Assembly: GCA_033026295.1 (NCBI GenBank)
Contig: CM065183.1
Location: 21,863,202 to 21,927,201, forward strand
DNA: 64,000 nt
Direction: 5' to 3'
From: Channa striata
Taxonomy: Eukaryota; Chordata; Actinopteri; Anabantiformes; Channidae
The notes below the pieces were generated by a model that made no database searches, was not told the origin of the DNA, and saw only the letters and a list, made by a program, of their open reading frames with translations. This document shows positions 23,190 through 34,511 of the stretch, piece by piece (positions within the stretch are counted from its first letter, which is position 1; each line of letters opens with the position of its first letter). The position numbers were made by a program, and so were the translations under genes.

Positions 23190-24375
23190 TTTGGAGGCGG
23201 GAAATTGCATTAGAAAGATGGAAAGAACATAGAAAGTGTTAAAGACCGAGGGAGAACAAAGGAACTTCGAAAAGGACTTAAAGCAGATTTTAAAGAAGGG
23301 GAAGAAGTAGAAGAGATGTGGGGGGGAAAGACGAGGAAGAAGATGATGATGATGATGATGGAGGTTGTCGGGAGGAAGACTCATTCACTGTCTGCTGGCT
23401 GTCAGCCAGAGAGCGGGAGAGAAAGAGAGTTGTCTCTTTTGTTTGAAGGTTACAGGAGGACAAAGGCAGAGGGAGAAACGGGGGAGAGGGAGGAGGTGAT
23501 GGAGACGAGAGAGAAAGAGAGAGGAAGGCAGAGAAGGAGGAAAAAAGATGCAGAGAGAGGGAGGAGGAAGGATTGCAGCGAGAGGAAGAAAAGAGAGGAA
23601 ATGATAAAGACATGAAGGGAAAGAGGCTCAAGTAATTCTGTGTCTCCAAGGTGGCAGCAGCTTTTATACCATTAACACTGTCTACGGTGTGTCTGTGTGT
23701 GTGCGCACACACTCCTGCCAACTCTTTAATGAGGGACTGCTGCTAATTTCAGAGCTAATACTGAACTGTTCCACACCACTGAGCCCAGGGAGGAGGAGGA
23801 GGAGGAGGAGAGGATGTAAGGACAGAGGGAAGAGAATTGGTGAGTGTAGGACAGAGCTGAGGGAAGGAGAAGAGGGATAGTAAGAGAGGAAGTGAGGACA
23901 AAGGATGGGAAATGAAGGGGGAAGGTGGAAAAGTGGAAAACAAAGATCTTTGATTTCCACTACTTCCCCCTTTTCATATATACGACATAAAGCGAGAGAA
24001 AAGATTAGAGGATAACAAAACAGGAAGAGACAGACTGGAAGAGGAGAGGAAGTAAGGGCATAGGATGGAAGGAGACGAAGGAGGGGGGCAAGACAGGAAA
24101 TGAAAGAAAACAGGAGGAAGAAGGTAAGAGAGTGAAGAAGTAGAAAGCAAAGATGTGTAAGGAGCGACGAAAAGGAGGGGAAATGGACGAAGAAGGAGAG
24201 TAAAGGAAATAAGGGCACTAGAGAGAAAAGTTGAAAGGAAGGAGGAGGAGCAACAAGAGTGAGGATAAAAAAGGGCGATGGAGGGATGGGATAAAGGAGG
24301 GGGGAGCAGAAAGGAGCAGCGGGGGAAGGCACACGAGAGGAGGAGACGAGTGATGGGAAGGAGGCTGGGGTGAGG
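23190..24375. repeat. Polypurine-rich block (AG on + strand)
   Basis: About 1.2 kb dominated by GAGGAAG, AAAGAGAG and GGAGGA words, with an ATG/GAT triplet run (about 23340-23361) and a GGA run (23788-23813). Large minus-strand open frames (23290-23721, 23682-24332, 23974-24519) are Ser/Leu/Phe/Pro-rich in overlapping frames and are artefacts. A break of ordinary sequence lies at about 23640-23780. Confidence 0.85.
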
Positions 24376-25325
24376 AGAGCGGGTGAGTTCGGAGGAGGTG
24401 AAGGTGAACATGATTAAACCTTCCTTTGCAGCTGTCACTGCCTTCCCCTCTTCTTGCATCGCTCTTTCATCATCCCTCTTACTCCCCTTCGGCATCTGTG
24501 ATCTGCCTTTCTCTATCAATTTGTCACCATTGTTTAGTTTTTCTTCTTTTTGCTTTCTTGGTTTCCTTCCTCTGACCTCTCACTATCTCCCGCGTCTCGC
24601 GGTACAGTCGTTGGCGTTCCGTGAGTTGAGCCCGCGATGCCACGATCCGCGGCGAAAACGGAACAGAAGGAAGTCGCTACACTTCCAGCCCAAACGTGCG
24701 ATGCTGTGAGGCCTGTGACGGACGCAGTCGTCATGTGGCTGAACGGTCAAACGGACAGTTTTTAAAGGCAAACCTGGAACAGCAGCAGCGACTGTGCGAG
24801 CTGCTCTTAACTGTAACAGCTTCATGCTGTCGCTGATAAGTGCAGCCTCACAAATGCAGCACTAGAATTTTCACTTTGAAGAATTTGATTTTATTTATTA
24901 GTATATTTCTTTGCAGTACCGACGTTTTTAACATTCACATTAGTGGTCGATCAAATGGTCTTTTTCAGTGGCCATGCTGAGAGTTTCAGAGAGCAGGGAG
25001 CCCCATTTTTAGAAAATCCAAGTTTTTAAAGCCATTTTAAATCTCCTCCGTCCAACACTTCCTGGAAACTTTAGTTTGAATGGAAAGTTTTTGCCTAAAA
25101 ATGAGAAAAGTCCCATTTTTCTAGCCACACTGAGATGCATCGATGCAATTAGACGATTAAATTTAGCGTAATAAAACGGAAATGGTAACGTCGAGGGTTG
25201 TTGCAGTTTTTGCTAATCATTTGATATTCAAACTTTTTAATCAACTTTCATCAATAGAGAAATGTTTAGTTTACAGTAAATCTTACAAAGTAAAATGAAA
25301 CATTATTTCCAGGCAGCAACAAAGT
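24376..25325. other. Intronic sequence with a CpG-richer patch at 24590-24740
   Basis: The CpG-rich patch has no recognisable promoter or exon structure. The rest is AT-rich unique DNA. Confidence 0.45.
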
Positions 25326-25690
25326 GATTTTACAGCAGCATGTGTTACTAATGCTCTTCCCATTAGCATTTTTAGTTTTGCTTTATTTGTTTTATTTATT
25401 AAATTTTTGACGCTTAAATCACTAACAACACAAGCTCCATGTAATTTGCTATCCTGCATTCAGTCATGTCGGATTTTGTTATTAATTCATGTTACTATTC
25501 ATCTTTAGTAATTAATACCCTCAACTCATATCCATAAAATTCACATTATTACCCCGTAATGTTCATTATCATATTAGACATATGAGCTTTGCTTAATTGT
25601 GCAGTGTTGTGCATTAATGAATTTGTGCATTAACGTTTCCTTCCAAAGGAGATAACTACTGTTGTCAAATTAAATGACAAAATGTCTGGA
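25326..25690. promoter_or_regulatory. Candidate long conserved noncoding block, AT-rich
   Basis: Some 360 bases of non-repetitive AT-rich sequence include AATGCTCTTCCCATTAGC, TTAGTAATTAATACCC, TGCTTAATTGTGCAGTG and TGCATTAATGAATTTGTGC. There is no microsatellite, LINE or open frame. The texture is that of deeply conserved vertebrate noncoding elements, which are known to be dense in NPAS3 introns. Confidence 0.35.
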
Positions 25691-26530
25691 AGCTAAAAAA
25701 TACATTATAAATATTCAGTGAATAAATGATGCCACTGTTTAAACAGAAGGGAAGTTAACACAGAAGTTAAATATGTTTTACTAAAATTAGAGCCGCAGAA
25801 AGATTCACTGTGAAAAAAAAATATCCCAAATCATTCACAGCACGTTCAGAACTTGTTCTTCTGATTTCAATTAAGTTTTAAGCTCAAGAATCAACACCTT
25901 TTCATACAAATGGACTATTTTTCATTTTTTGCTATTGGAATTAGCAGGGTAGGTTATTGGATAAACTATAAAACCTAGAAAGTGGGTGAAAAAATGCAAA
26001 ATGTTGCTCTGTAAAATATTAAATTAGTCATTGATACTAGGATTAGGGTCTCGAAATATCAAAGCATCTGCAAAAGTGAGACGTTTCACACAAAATGACT
26101 CCTTATAAAGTTCTCTGTCAGCAGGAACGATGAGGCAATAATACAAAAGTGATTGTTCACATGTTACGTTTATAAAAGTGAGAGTGAGGGAGGGGGAGCT
26201 GTAGTAATGCCGAGCTGTCCACGTGACGCGTGTTGGAAATGTTCTCTCCTCGCTCGGACACGTACTCTTCTGTAACAAGTTGTGAACTGTCGTGAAAATG
26301 TGTCTGTTCGACTTTACGGTGTCTGCAGCTTTAAACGAGTTGAGATCCAAACGTGTAAAAACACTACAGCTGACGGCAAACGTGACGGATCTGTCACGTC
26401 GGTCGGGTCCGGTGTTTGCGGGACGAGTCTGTGCCAGCTGCTCACAAAACGCTTGAATGTTTTTTTACATGTAAATTGTACCGTTGTTAATAATTAAAAA
26501 GTTCATATATGGCAAAATTATTGTCAAAAG
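25691..26530. other. Intronic sequence without recognisable features
   Basis: AT-rich unique DNA with short unsupported open frames on both strands. Confidence 0.5.
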
Positions 26531-26532
26531 TA

Positions 26533-26650
26533 AGAATCAGAAATCAGTTAAGGCACAGTGAAGAGAACTTCACAGTGCTAGGAATTAGTCTTGGTGTCAG
26601 GTGCAAACCCAAAATCTACAATACAAAAAGTTACGGTGCAAAGCCGTGAC
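26533..26650. repeat. Interspersed repeat, copy 1 (partner at 49074-49400)
   Basis: The words AGTGCTAGGAATTAGTCTTG, GGTGTCAGGTGCAAAC and CAAAATCTACA recur in the same order near 49090-49150. This copy carries only the first third of the longer element. Confidence 0.8.
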
Positions 26651-27900
26651 ACATTATGAAATATGTACGGGAATAGTTGATCTTAACTATGTAAACTAGT
26701 CCCACTGTTTCTCCAGAGCCTGCATTCATTCAGTCGTGCGCACGTACAAGGTGGGATAAAGTTCTCCTTACCTTTAGCCACTTCAGAGAAGCCATCATTC
26801 TCTTTGCACAGCTTTGTTTGACTCAAATGCAAGCGCTTCCGCGATGGGTTTAGACGTCAGGTTGTGTTAAATGAATGTGTGTTTGTGTCACTTCCTGAAC
26901 CTGTGTGCAGCGGCTGCACGCCGCAGGCCGGCTGGCTGTCATGCTCGGGTTGATGCTAAAGCAGTGTGGCAGGCGCAGATTGGTAAAACAGATAGACGGG
27001 GCGAACGTGTCCAAACGCTGCAGGGCCTTTTCCAAATGTCTCAATGGCAGAGGGGCCGAGAGAAGAGGCGCTGCATGTGCATCTAAACCTGATACTCGGT
27101 ATCTCCGTCCTCCGCGCCGTAGAGCTCCATTGTTGTCCAAAGATTATTTATCACACATCACTGAGCCCAACTGTTGCACTGGGGTAGGCAGTGCTTTATC
27201 ACGGACACACACACTGTTTTATTTTGACCCAGACCCACACACACCGTCCTCCCTCAGTACACTCTAGAACGCCAAATATGGATTAATCCGCCGCTGAAAA
27301 TAGGCCCCCACTGCGTGCTAATTGTTACTCTTTGTTACGTTAAAACCCACAATGATCAGCTGCCCCCCTCCCCTTGTATTTTAATCCTTTCTTTTTGCTT
27401 TTGCTCTCGCCAAAAAAATCCATCTGTCCCGGCCCCCCTCCCTGACTGCATCTTTGCTTGCTGCACCACGGCTCATATCACCCCTGTCTGTCTGTCTGTC
27501 TGTAGCATGGAGGGACTTAGCATCACTTCTCTGTTGGAGTTCATACTGATCCCTCCGTCGCTACAATCCTTCTGGAGGATGATTAGTCTCGTAATGATGC
27601 TGTATTTGTGTGTTTAACTGCAGGAGGCAAAGCCAGGATTCCCTGGCAGGGCGGATTACGCTCCTTCCGCTTCATGTTCCTGTATTCTCATTACCGCCTG
27701 GTTTTTATGTTGTTATTTGTTTCTTGGTTTTGAATATGTATTTAAAGCAGCAGGTCACTCCTAATACCTCCAAAACCTGTTGTCTTTTCTCTAGTGCTTC
27801 TCTTCCATGCAGATACTGTATGTCTGTAGAAATATCTGTGTCCTGGGTTTGTTGCCGGCCCAGTATTGCGGAGGAGATTGAAAATTAATTTGTGATTTAG
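26651..27900. other. Intronic sequence with regulatory-looking patches
   Basis: A SOX consensus CCATTGTTG at 27127-27135 is followed closely by AAAGATTATTTATC. Mixed GC content at 26880-27130 gives overlapping open frames without domains. A TCTG tetranucleotide run lies at about 27486-27502. Confidence 0.4.
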
Positions 27901-28903
27901 ACTGGATTACCTAGCTATGATAGAAATACCTTTGCCTTAAAAACTCTCCCTCAGAAAAAGGAGCGGAGGTGGCTTTGTTGGGTTTTTTTGGCTGCATCAA
28001 AACAAGAGTAATTTCAGGCACTTTCTGAATCAAAAACCACAGGGTTGGTTTTAATTTGATTAAACCTGAGCAATTCTGTGATCCGAAGATGAGCCGTCTG
28101 ACTAGTCACTGTTGTCTAATCTCTGTCTGACACTTCTGAAACATCTCCACAGAGCTTTCCTCTATTGCAAGAGCATCAACAGTTCACTTCATTGTGTTTA
28201 CAGCTGCGTGCATCTGCTGTGACGCACTAAAAGATGCAACACTCAGACACACCTTATTATCGGCGGAAGCAACTGATTGGGAGAATTATGTTTACACTCA
28301 GTCATACAAACGAGTATGAGCTCATATAAACCCTGAGCTTCAGGAGGCCACGCAGGAAGCACATCAAGTCTCCGGCCTAAAAAAACACAGCTAATAAATA
28401 AATAGGGTTTCTGCCGTCTGATGCAACCTGTGCTCGTCAGTTACTGTGTTGGCTCCATCTTTTCCTAAAAATGAACTTGAGGCATCACATTGTACTTGAA
28501 GACAAACTAATTAAGGAGCAAAATGCTTTCACTTTCTATGCAGTAGTTTGTAATTCAGGGTGAAAACACAAGACGACCTCAGTTCGCAGCTGTTTTCTGT
28601 TCCTAGTCCTATTCAAACTTTTTGTCAGTGAGTTAACGTCAGTCAGCTGTCGTCTGTAACGCCTCTGTGTTGAATCCGCAGTGTCTGTAGACCAGGAACT
28701 GCTTGAACGTAGCCGTGTTCTGTTAAGACGTCTGACACCTTGCATCAAAACGTCACTGCACGTGTCGCCATGTTTGATGTGGGAGGTCCTCAGGTTAAAA
28801 GGCATCATTTCACACATTGTTTTATATAAAAATGAGCAGAATTTCCAATGTGTCAAGTTCACACTCGACTTTTTTCCTCTTATTTTTTTCTATTTCACTC
28901 TCT

Positions 28904-28905
<2 letters not shown>
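27901..28905. other. Intronic sequence without recognisable features
   Basis: Unique DNA. The open frames at 28536-28862 (minus) and 28681-28947 (plus) overlap and have no domain. Confidence 0.5.

Positions 28906-28937
<32 letters not shown>
28906..28937. repeat. CA array
   Basis: About 16 CA units, followed at 28962 by an X-box-like site. Confidence 0.95.
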
Positions 28938-28939
<2 letters not shown>

Positions 28940-28961
28940 CACAGTAAGCTGCATTCCTATG

Positions 28962-28973
28962 GTTGCTAGGAAC
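28962..28973. promoter_or_regulatory. X-box-like motif GTTGCTAGGAAC
   Basis: It differs by one missing base from the RFX palindrome GTTGCTAGGCAAC. RFX proteins control ciliary and neural genes. Binding is inference. Confidence 0.25.
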
Positions 28974-29134
28974 GAGACAAACTAAACACACGGCAGCCTG
29001 CTGTTTGGTGTTCAAACACAACAAAATCAGATTCAGCTCCAGCCTCTCTCCCACATTTAATCACTGCAGGATTTATCCTATCATTTGTTGCCTTTATGAT
29101 CAAAACAGGAGAGGAGCTCTGTGATTAACACGCT

Positions 29135-29345
29135 TTGTGTCTCTCGTTCTCTGGTCTGTCTCTTCATACCTCCCCTGCACACCAAGCACTAGTTTCAGCC
29201 ATTTTTCCCTTTTTCACCTCAGTTCCTCGTCTCTCCTCGTCTCTTCATCCACATTCCGTCCCTTCTTATCATCCCTGTCCCCCGTTATCCACTCTTTCTT
29301 TCTTTGCTCTCCTTCTTCCCTTCTTTTCCTCCTCTCTCTGAGTTG
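29135..29345. repeat. Short polypyrimidine-rich block
   Basis: CT-rich stretch with two overlapping Ser/Phe/Leu-rich open frames of the same extent, which is a composition artefact. Confidence 0.65.
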
Positions 29346-29384
29346 GTAGATTGATTTTGGCACTCAGTCCACTGATCACTGGAC

Positions 29385-29524
29385 ACACACACACACACAC
29401 ACAGCTAGTGGCGGTGTCATCGCCATGGCGATGTCAGCAGGCGGGGCTTAATCCAAAGTGACACTTGTTCTCTGCCTTCCTTTCCCATCGCCATGGAAGC
29501 AATTACCCTCCTCCTGAAGGGCCT

Positions 29525-29563
<39 letters not shown>
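29385..29563. repeat. CA array, palindrome and TG array cluster
   Basis: A CA array (about 29384-29402), a perfect 16-base palindrome CATCGCCATGGCGATG (29418-29433), a partial copy CATCGCCATGG (29486-29496) and a TG array of about 17 units (29529-29563) lie within 180 bases. Confidence 0.9.
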
Positions 29564-29567
<4 letters not shown>

Positions 29568-31100
29568 ACTCGTCCTCCCAGAGTTGACGGGGTGGAACCT
29601 CGGCTCCGGGTCACCTGATTGGCTGAATTGAAAGACGGGGTGAGAGCGCAGTGCATCAGACGAGGATAGAGAGAGAGTGAGGTTAAAAAGATGACAAGCC
29701 CAGAGAAGGAGTTCTCCACTTTTCCTTTCACCTCTCCATCGCCGTTCAAATGAGTCTGTACTTTTGCATTGCTTGAAAATGTCCAGAGTACTTCCACTGG
29801 ACGTTAAAACACACATTTTTTTATTAAAAAATTCGGTGAGCGCTCCTCCTCTATTGATCCTCACATTGAGCCCTGGTGTAAACAGGGTCCTTTGTATCAT
29901 TTGCAAATGTGTAAGTGCTTTATTTCGTGAGTACTTCACAGTATGTTTTTTAATATTTCCAGTAGAAATATGCATCATTTTCTGTGGTAAACGTATATAA
30001 GGTTATAAATTCCAGGCCTATTATTTCCCATTTACAGATTTTGCCTTTTTTAACCTTCTGAATTTTTTTCTGACATTTTTCCTCTTTTTCCTCTGATTTT
30101 CTCGTCCTATAATAAAATTTTAATATTTAGCTCTTCTTTTGAGCAGATGCACACTGACGGTGTCTCTCCTTTTAACTTTGAGAGAGAACAACACGTGAGC
30201 TCATTCTTTCCCCACTCCTCTGCCTTCCTGTGGATGGTCTTGATATCTGAACATGCATCTTAATCAAATTCAAATCTGTACAGTCTGGCTCTACATTTGA
30301 ACTCTGTGTGCTGAGGATTATTTCTGTCGGAGTCCTCAAAGTTTTTGTGCCAGGACCTCAAACCTCCCCAGATTTCCCCTTCGGCCACCGTGCGGCATCC
30401 CTCCGAGTGTTATCTCTCACCTTCATCTCTCTCTTCATATTACTTGCCGTGTTTCTCTTTATCTCATCAGAGCCGTTCCTGCATGGATTTTATTTTTTTT
30501 TAATAATCTTCCTCTCAGTTTGGCCTCTGTGGATGGATGAGCTGATCATGTAAACAGATACTCTGATATCAGGACAGAACAGAAAAATTAAGCAGAGACT
30601 TTATTCCAAAATATAAATTGAACAAAAATTGACTTTTGTTCAAACAAAATGAAGCCGGTATGAAAGGGAATTTGCTTTATTCTCCGAGGAATGAAATCGC
30701 CCAATAAAATCTAGAGGGTTTCTGTAGGAGTGATTTGCTGTTTAAAATGAGTATGGATTTGTCTTTGCACTTTTTGATTCAGACACGTTGGTCTCTGGAA
30801 GCTGCCTTATAGCGGTTGGAAAAGTCCATCTTTTAATGGCTGTTATCAGTTCTAACTATTTTATGCCCTTTGTTTTGGTACAGAAGCTTTAAACTGCACC
30901 TGCCAGTCAAACCAGCTGTGATTATAACACAGGAAAGTTAAATCTTAACACACGCCGTGTTCTTAACATGTGGCTAATTGCTGATTTATGCCTAAACCTT
31001 TTCCTGCAAATTTAGTTTGTGGCTTTATGTGACAACAAGGTCTGGCACAGGATGACTGACTGTTCAGTCGATGATGGCCCACTACTGTGCACTAATTCAC
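29564..31100. other. Intronic sequence without recognisable features
   Basis: Unique DNA with T-rich patches. Open frames running out of the TG array are artefacts. Confidence 0.5.
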
Positions 31101-31101
31101 T

Positions 31102-31320
31102 GAAATTCAACTTTATTTATCTGTCGCCAGTCCACAACCAAGTCGTCTCAAGGCTCTTTACATTTTAAAGTCATTTAGAGAAAACCCAACAAATCCCCCC
31201 TGAGCAGCTATAGGCAACAGTGGAGAGGAAAAACTGCCTTTAACGGAAGAAACCTCCAGCAGAACCAGGCTCAGGGTGGGCGGACATCTGCCTTGACCCG
31301 TTGGGGATGAGTGGAGTTCT
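31102..31320. repeat. Common teleost interspersed repeat (AGGAAAAACTGCC type)
   Basis: The words AAATTCAACTTTATTTATCT, GAAAACCCAACAAATCCCCC, GTGGAGAGGAAAAACTGCC and GAAACCTCCAGCAGAACCAG are hallmarks of a highly abundant teleost element remembered from many fish introns. It is noncoding and its family name is not asserted. Confidence 0.75.
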
Positions 31321-32375
31321 GTAGGTGTCCACTAGCCTGGTAAAACCGCCAACTGAGTGTTTGAAGTTTAGAATGACCGACTGAGCTGATGCCAAAACTG
31401 TTCCATTATTGTGACCATGACAACAAAGGACCCACTGGTTTAATGCTCAGCTTTTATTTAAACTGTGTTGACACCAGTCTGGGACGTAATAACTGCCTGG
31501 CATGTCAATAAGCGCCTACTTACCTGATGCTTCACTTTTTATTGTTTTCACCTTGATGACTTGGATACCGGCCTGCGGAGCCAGTGTTCCCATGATGACC
31601 AGTGCTCCGATGGGATGACTCTCCTGTGAATCTGTAATGGCCTCCTAACTGCTGTGTAATCCCTGATCACTGTCTACTCGTACAATGGACGCTCACTGAG
31701 CTAATGAAAACACAGTGGGTCAGTTATTCTGGAAATTATGGACCGTTTAAAATGTTTAATAAAAAGTGCACTTTTGGTGAACTCCTTTCCTGTTAACTTG
31801 GCGTTCGCTCTATTCCTACTTGGATTTCTCTTGACCATATGTGAGGTGGAGTTTTCAATAAATAAATGCAGGTTTCTTTGAAAGTTTCTTGATTTTTAAA
31901 TTTTCTGTAATCTGAAAATGTGCGTTTATCGATGAAGTGAGACCTGATTTTTTTTTTTACAAACACAGACTCACAAGTATGTGAAGAGATCGGACGGTAA
32001 ATCTCAACAACACTTGATTGATGGTCGGTTTGACCTTCGATTGACCTGGACGTTAAACCCCAACCCGCCGGTGACCACAAACACATACAGAAACACACAA
32101 ATCTCTTCCTTTCAGCTGACAAGCTCTTTAAAAAGCCATCGACCCACCTCACTGAACTTTACGACGTCGCACACACGCGCACACTCGGACTAGTGCGACA
32201 AGCTCTTAAAATCACCATCAAGTCACCAAGCTGAACTTTACGACATGGTTTCATTTCATGTTTATATGACCCAAACGCACACACCATCAACAACAAGTGT
32301 CGCATTCACCCGCTCAGCCGCTACATGATGAATATGTCTGTTTGAGTCAAGGTCAAACAAACCTCCATGTCCACT

Positions 32376-32411
<36 letters not shown>

Positions 32412-33522
32412 GAGCGGAGACATATTTGTTTTCTGTCAACATGATACTTTCCACGAAGGAAGACACACACAGCCCGACTTCCTGGCTGCTTCTCGCTCTC
32501 CCAGCAGCGTTTGACGCCTGCTAGCCTAATTTCTAACAAATACATCGTAGATGATTTTAAATCATGTGATTGAAGTCATTTGAATGAACAAGCCACGATA
32601 TTGCCGTTATCCTGTGCGTTGGGGATTTCACTCCGGTTTCTGCTGACACACAGCAAGAACACACTGTTGTGACAAGGTGGTTTCTAGCCCGAGCTGTAAA
32701 ATCTCGGTTTGTGTTATGGTTTGACCCAGAAATTCTTCCTCTTTTTATTTACTGTATGTTTGCCCTCACATGACAAACTGTATGAAAATGATATTCTTTG
32801 CCTGATGACGGCCATTTTTCATCTCTGTCTGTGAACAGCTCCTCCTCCTCCTCCTCCTCTCCCTCTGAAGTGATTGTCCGCTGTCCCTCCGTCTCATTCC
32901 CCTCCTTTTCTTTATATCCCCCTCTCTCACTCATATCCCTCCAACACTTTCTCTCCCTTTTTTTTGCGCTGGCAAAAATTAATCACCTGTCTTTATGTGT
33001 GTGTGTGGCCGGCAGGAAGCCCACAGAGGTTTTTAGCAGCTGATTTATTGCCGAGTTAATTCATAACGGCGTCCGATGATGATGAGAGGCCCCGGGAAAG
33101 TATGGTCGTCACTGTTGTTGTTGAAGGGTGAAAGAGAGGGAGAATAAACAGAGCAGCTCTTTGATATAAAGTAATAGAGTGGAAAGTGATGAAGAAGATG
33201 GAGGAAAAGTGAATGCAGAGGAATAGAAGCCAGAAAAAAACCTGCCAGCTTTATTTTTTCGCTCACATTAAAGACTCCTCGTGCATGTTTATTTGGAAGT
33301 TGAATGTTGTAAGCTGGAAATTTGTGCAAACCGCGACATTTTCTTTTGATGCGTTCTGTGTTGTCACGTGCTGCGATGACAGAGAAGAATTTGTGTGTGT
33401 TCGGGAACGTGTTTGACTTTGGTGGATGGCCACAAACGATTGTGCACGCTGTCTGTTGCTTTGTCTGACAACATACTAGGAATAGATCTGCGTATCTCAT
33501 CGGCTGTCTTCTCTCCATCCAG
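31321..33522. other. Intron immediately upstream of the bHLH exon
   Basis: Contains the CA array at 32379-32408, a TCC triplet run at about 32838-32858, and a patch at about 33040-33090 with GAGTTAATTCATAACGG. The last 25 bases form the pyrimidine tract of the npas3 acceptor, and CTGAC at about 33465 is a plausible branch point. Confidence 0.5.
32379..32408. repeat. CA array upstream of the bHLH exon
   Basis: Fifteen AC units, 1.1 kb before the exon. Its complement type (TG) recurs downstream at 34512 and 34773. Confidence 0.95.
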
Positions 33523-33767
33523 GCTGCAGGCTCTGAGAAAGGAAAAGTCACGAGACGCTGCACGGTCGCGGCGAGGAAAGGAGAATTTTGAATTTTACGA
33601 ACTGGCCAAGATGTTGCCGCTGCCGGGCGCCATCACCAGCCAGCTGGACAAGGCCTCCATCATTCGGCTCACCATTAGTTACCTGAAGATGAGGGACTTC
33701 GCCAACCAGGGGGACCCGCCGTGGAACCTGCGCATCGAGGGGCCGCCGCCCAACACCTCCGTCAAAG
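33523..33767 (+). CDS. npas3: NPAS3 internal exon encoding the bHLH DNA-binding domain
   Basis: NPAS3 is a nuclear bHLH-PAS transcription factor that pairs with ARNT-type partners and acts in neural development (family knowledge). The exon contributes 81 complete codons. Residues 5-21 are the basic region, with the DNA-contacting core DAARSRRGKEN. Helix 1 is FEFYELAKMLPL (about 22-33), the loop runs PGAITSQLDK, and helix 2 is ASIIRLTISYLKMRDFA (44-60). The tail NQGDPPWNLR...GPPPNTSVK identifies NPAS3 rather than NPAS1 or SIM. The acceptor follows a pyrimidine tract and ends CATCCAG at 33522; the donor is AAAG|GTAGGC at 33768. One base completes a split codon at the start and one base opens a split codon at the end. 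From memory, mammalian NPAS3 has PLPA and RMEG where this exon has PLPG and RIEG. A second AG at 33528-33529 is a possible but frame-changing acceptor. No other coding exon of the gene was recognised here. Confidence 0.97.
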
Positions 33768-34238
33768 GTAGGCTGGACACAGATGGGGCTCAGCACCGGT
33801 TGCTCTTTGGCACTGCATTGTTCCAGGAAAGAAAAACACAATTTGCCGCACAGTGAAAGCCAACACATCTCTTTAAGGAGCTAGGGAGCGTGGTTCGCTG
33901 AGTCGGACTTCCTTATTGCTTCTTGGGTTGATTCTAACCTTGGGTCCATTGGTTAAAGTGAGGACAGAGTTTAGTGCTGTTCACATTTATTATACCGGAT
34001 CACGTTTGGAGTAGACAAACCTTTTCCTCGTTTCCCTCCCGACAGTGGCTCTAATTGTAAACTCAACCGTAGACCGCAGCTCTAATCTCTTGATTAGCTT
34101 CCATTTCGGCTCGTTTCTGTATCTTCTAAAAACCTTTGAGTTTGCGTGAATCTGAAAATACAAACGGGGCCGTATCAGCGCTGCATGACTGTTTGGCCCT
34201 TTTAAAATGCTATCAAACAACATGGTAAAGCTGTGAAA

Positions 34239-34241
<3 letters not shown>

Positions 34242-34274
<33 letters not shown>
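34242..34274. repeat. CA array downstream of the bHLH exon
   Basis: About 16 AC units, 475 bases after the exon donor. Confidence 0.97.
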
Positions 34275-34277
<3 letters not shown>

Positions 34278-34511
34278 GGCTAGCTTCTGCGCTAAGTGAT
34301 TTTCTGTGAAGGGAACATTAAGCTTTGATGAATTTCTGCCTGGAGTACCAGAGTATACACAGCACTTGTGAATCTAAGTGGAATTTGCCTTTGAAATGGG
34401 CCCTTTGTGCGACGCACTTAGAGGAGAAGAGGAGCACTCGCTTTTAAAAGGGACGTTTTGGCTTGTAGGAATGACCCAAAGATGAAAGCAAATTGCCTGA
34501 AATTTCTGGTG

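Larger units (their letters stand above)
1..33522 (+). other. npas3: Large npas3 intron upstream of the bHLH exon (5-prime end beyond window)
   Basis: No recognisable first coding exon of NPAS3 lies in this stretch, so it is read as a single intron of at least 33 kb unless the candidate exon at 2954-3052 is real. The content is intronic: TG/CA arrays, decayed LINE pieces, polypyrimidine blocks and AT-rich unique sequence. The assignment is inferred from the position and orientation of the exon at 33523. Confidence 0.8.

Noticed and set aside
23682..24332. 216-codon minus-strand open frame
   Set aside because: It is a shadow of the purine-rich tract, with several overlapping frames open at once.
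24590..24740. CpG island promoter
   Set aside because: The patch is short, fish DNA is CpG-richer overall, and no exon or initiator logic follows.
33395..33522. In-frame methionine and open sequence directly upstream of the bHLH exon, as if a start site
   Set aside because: The peptide does not match NPAS3, a pyrimidine tract and acceptor interrupt it, and family knowledge puts the start in a distant exon.
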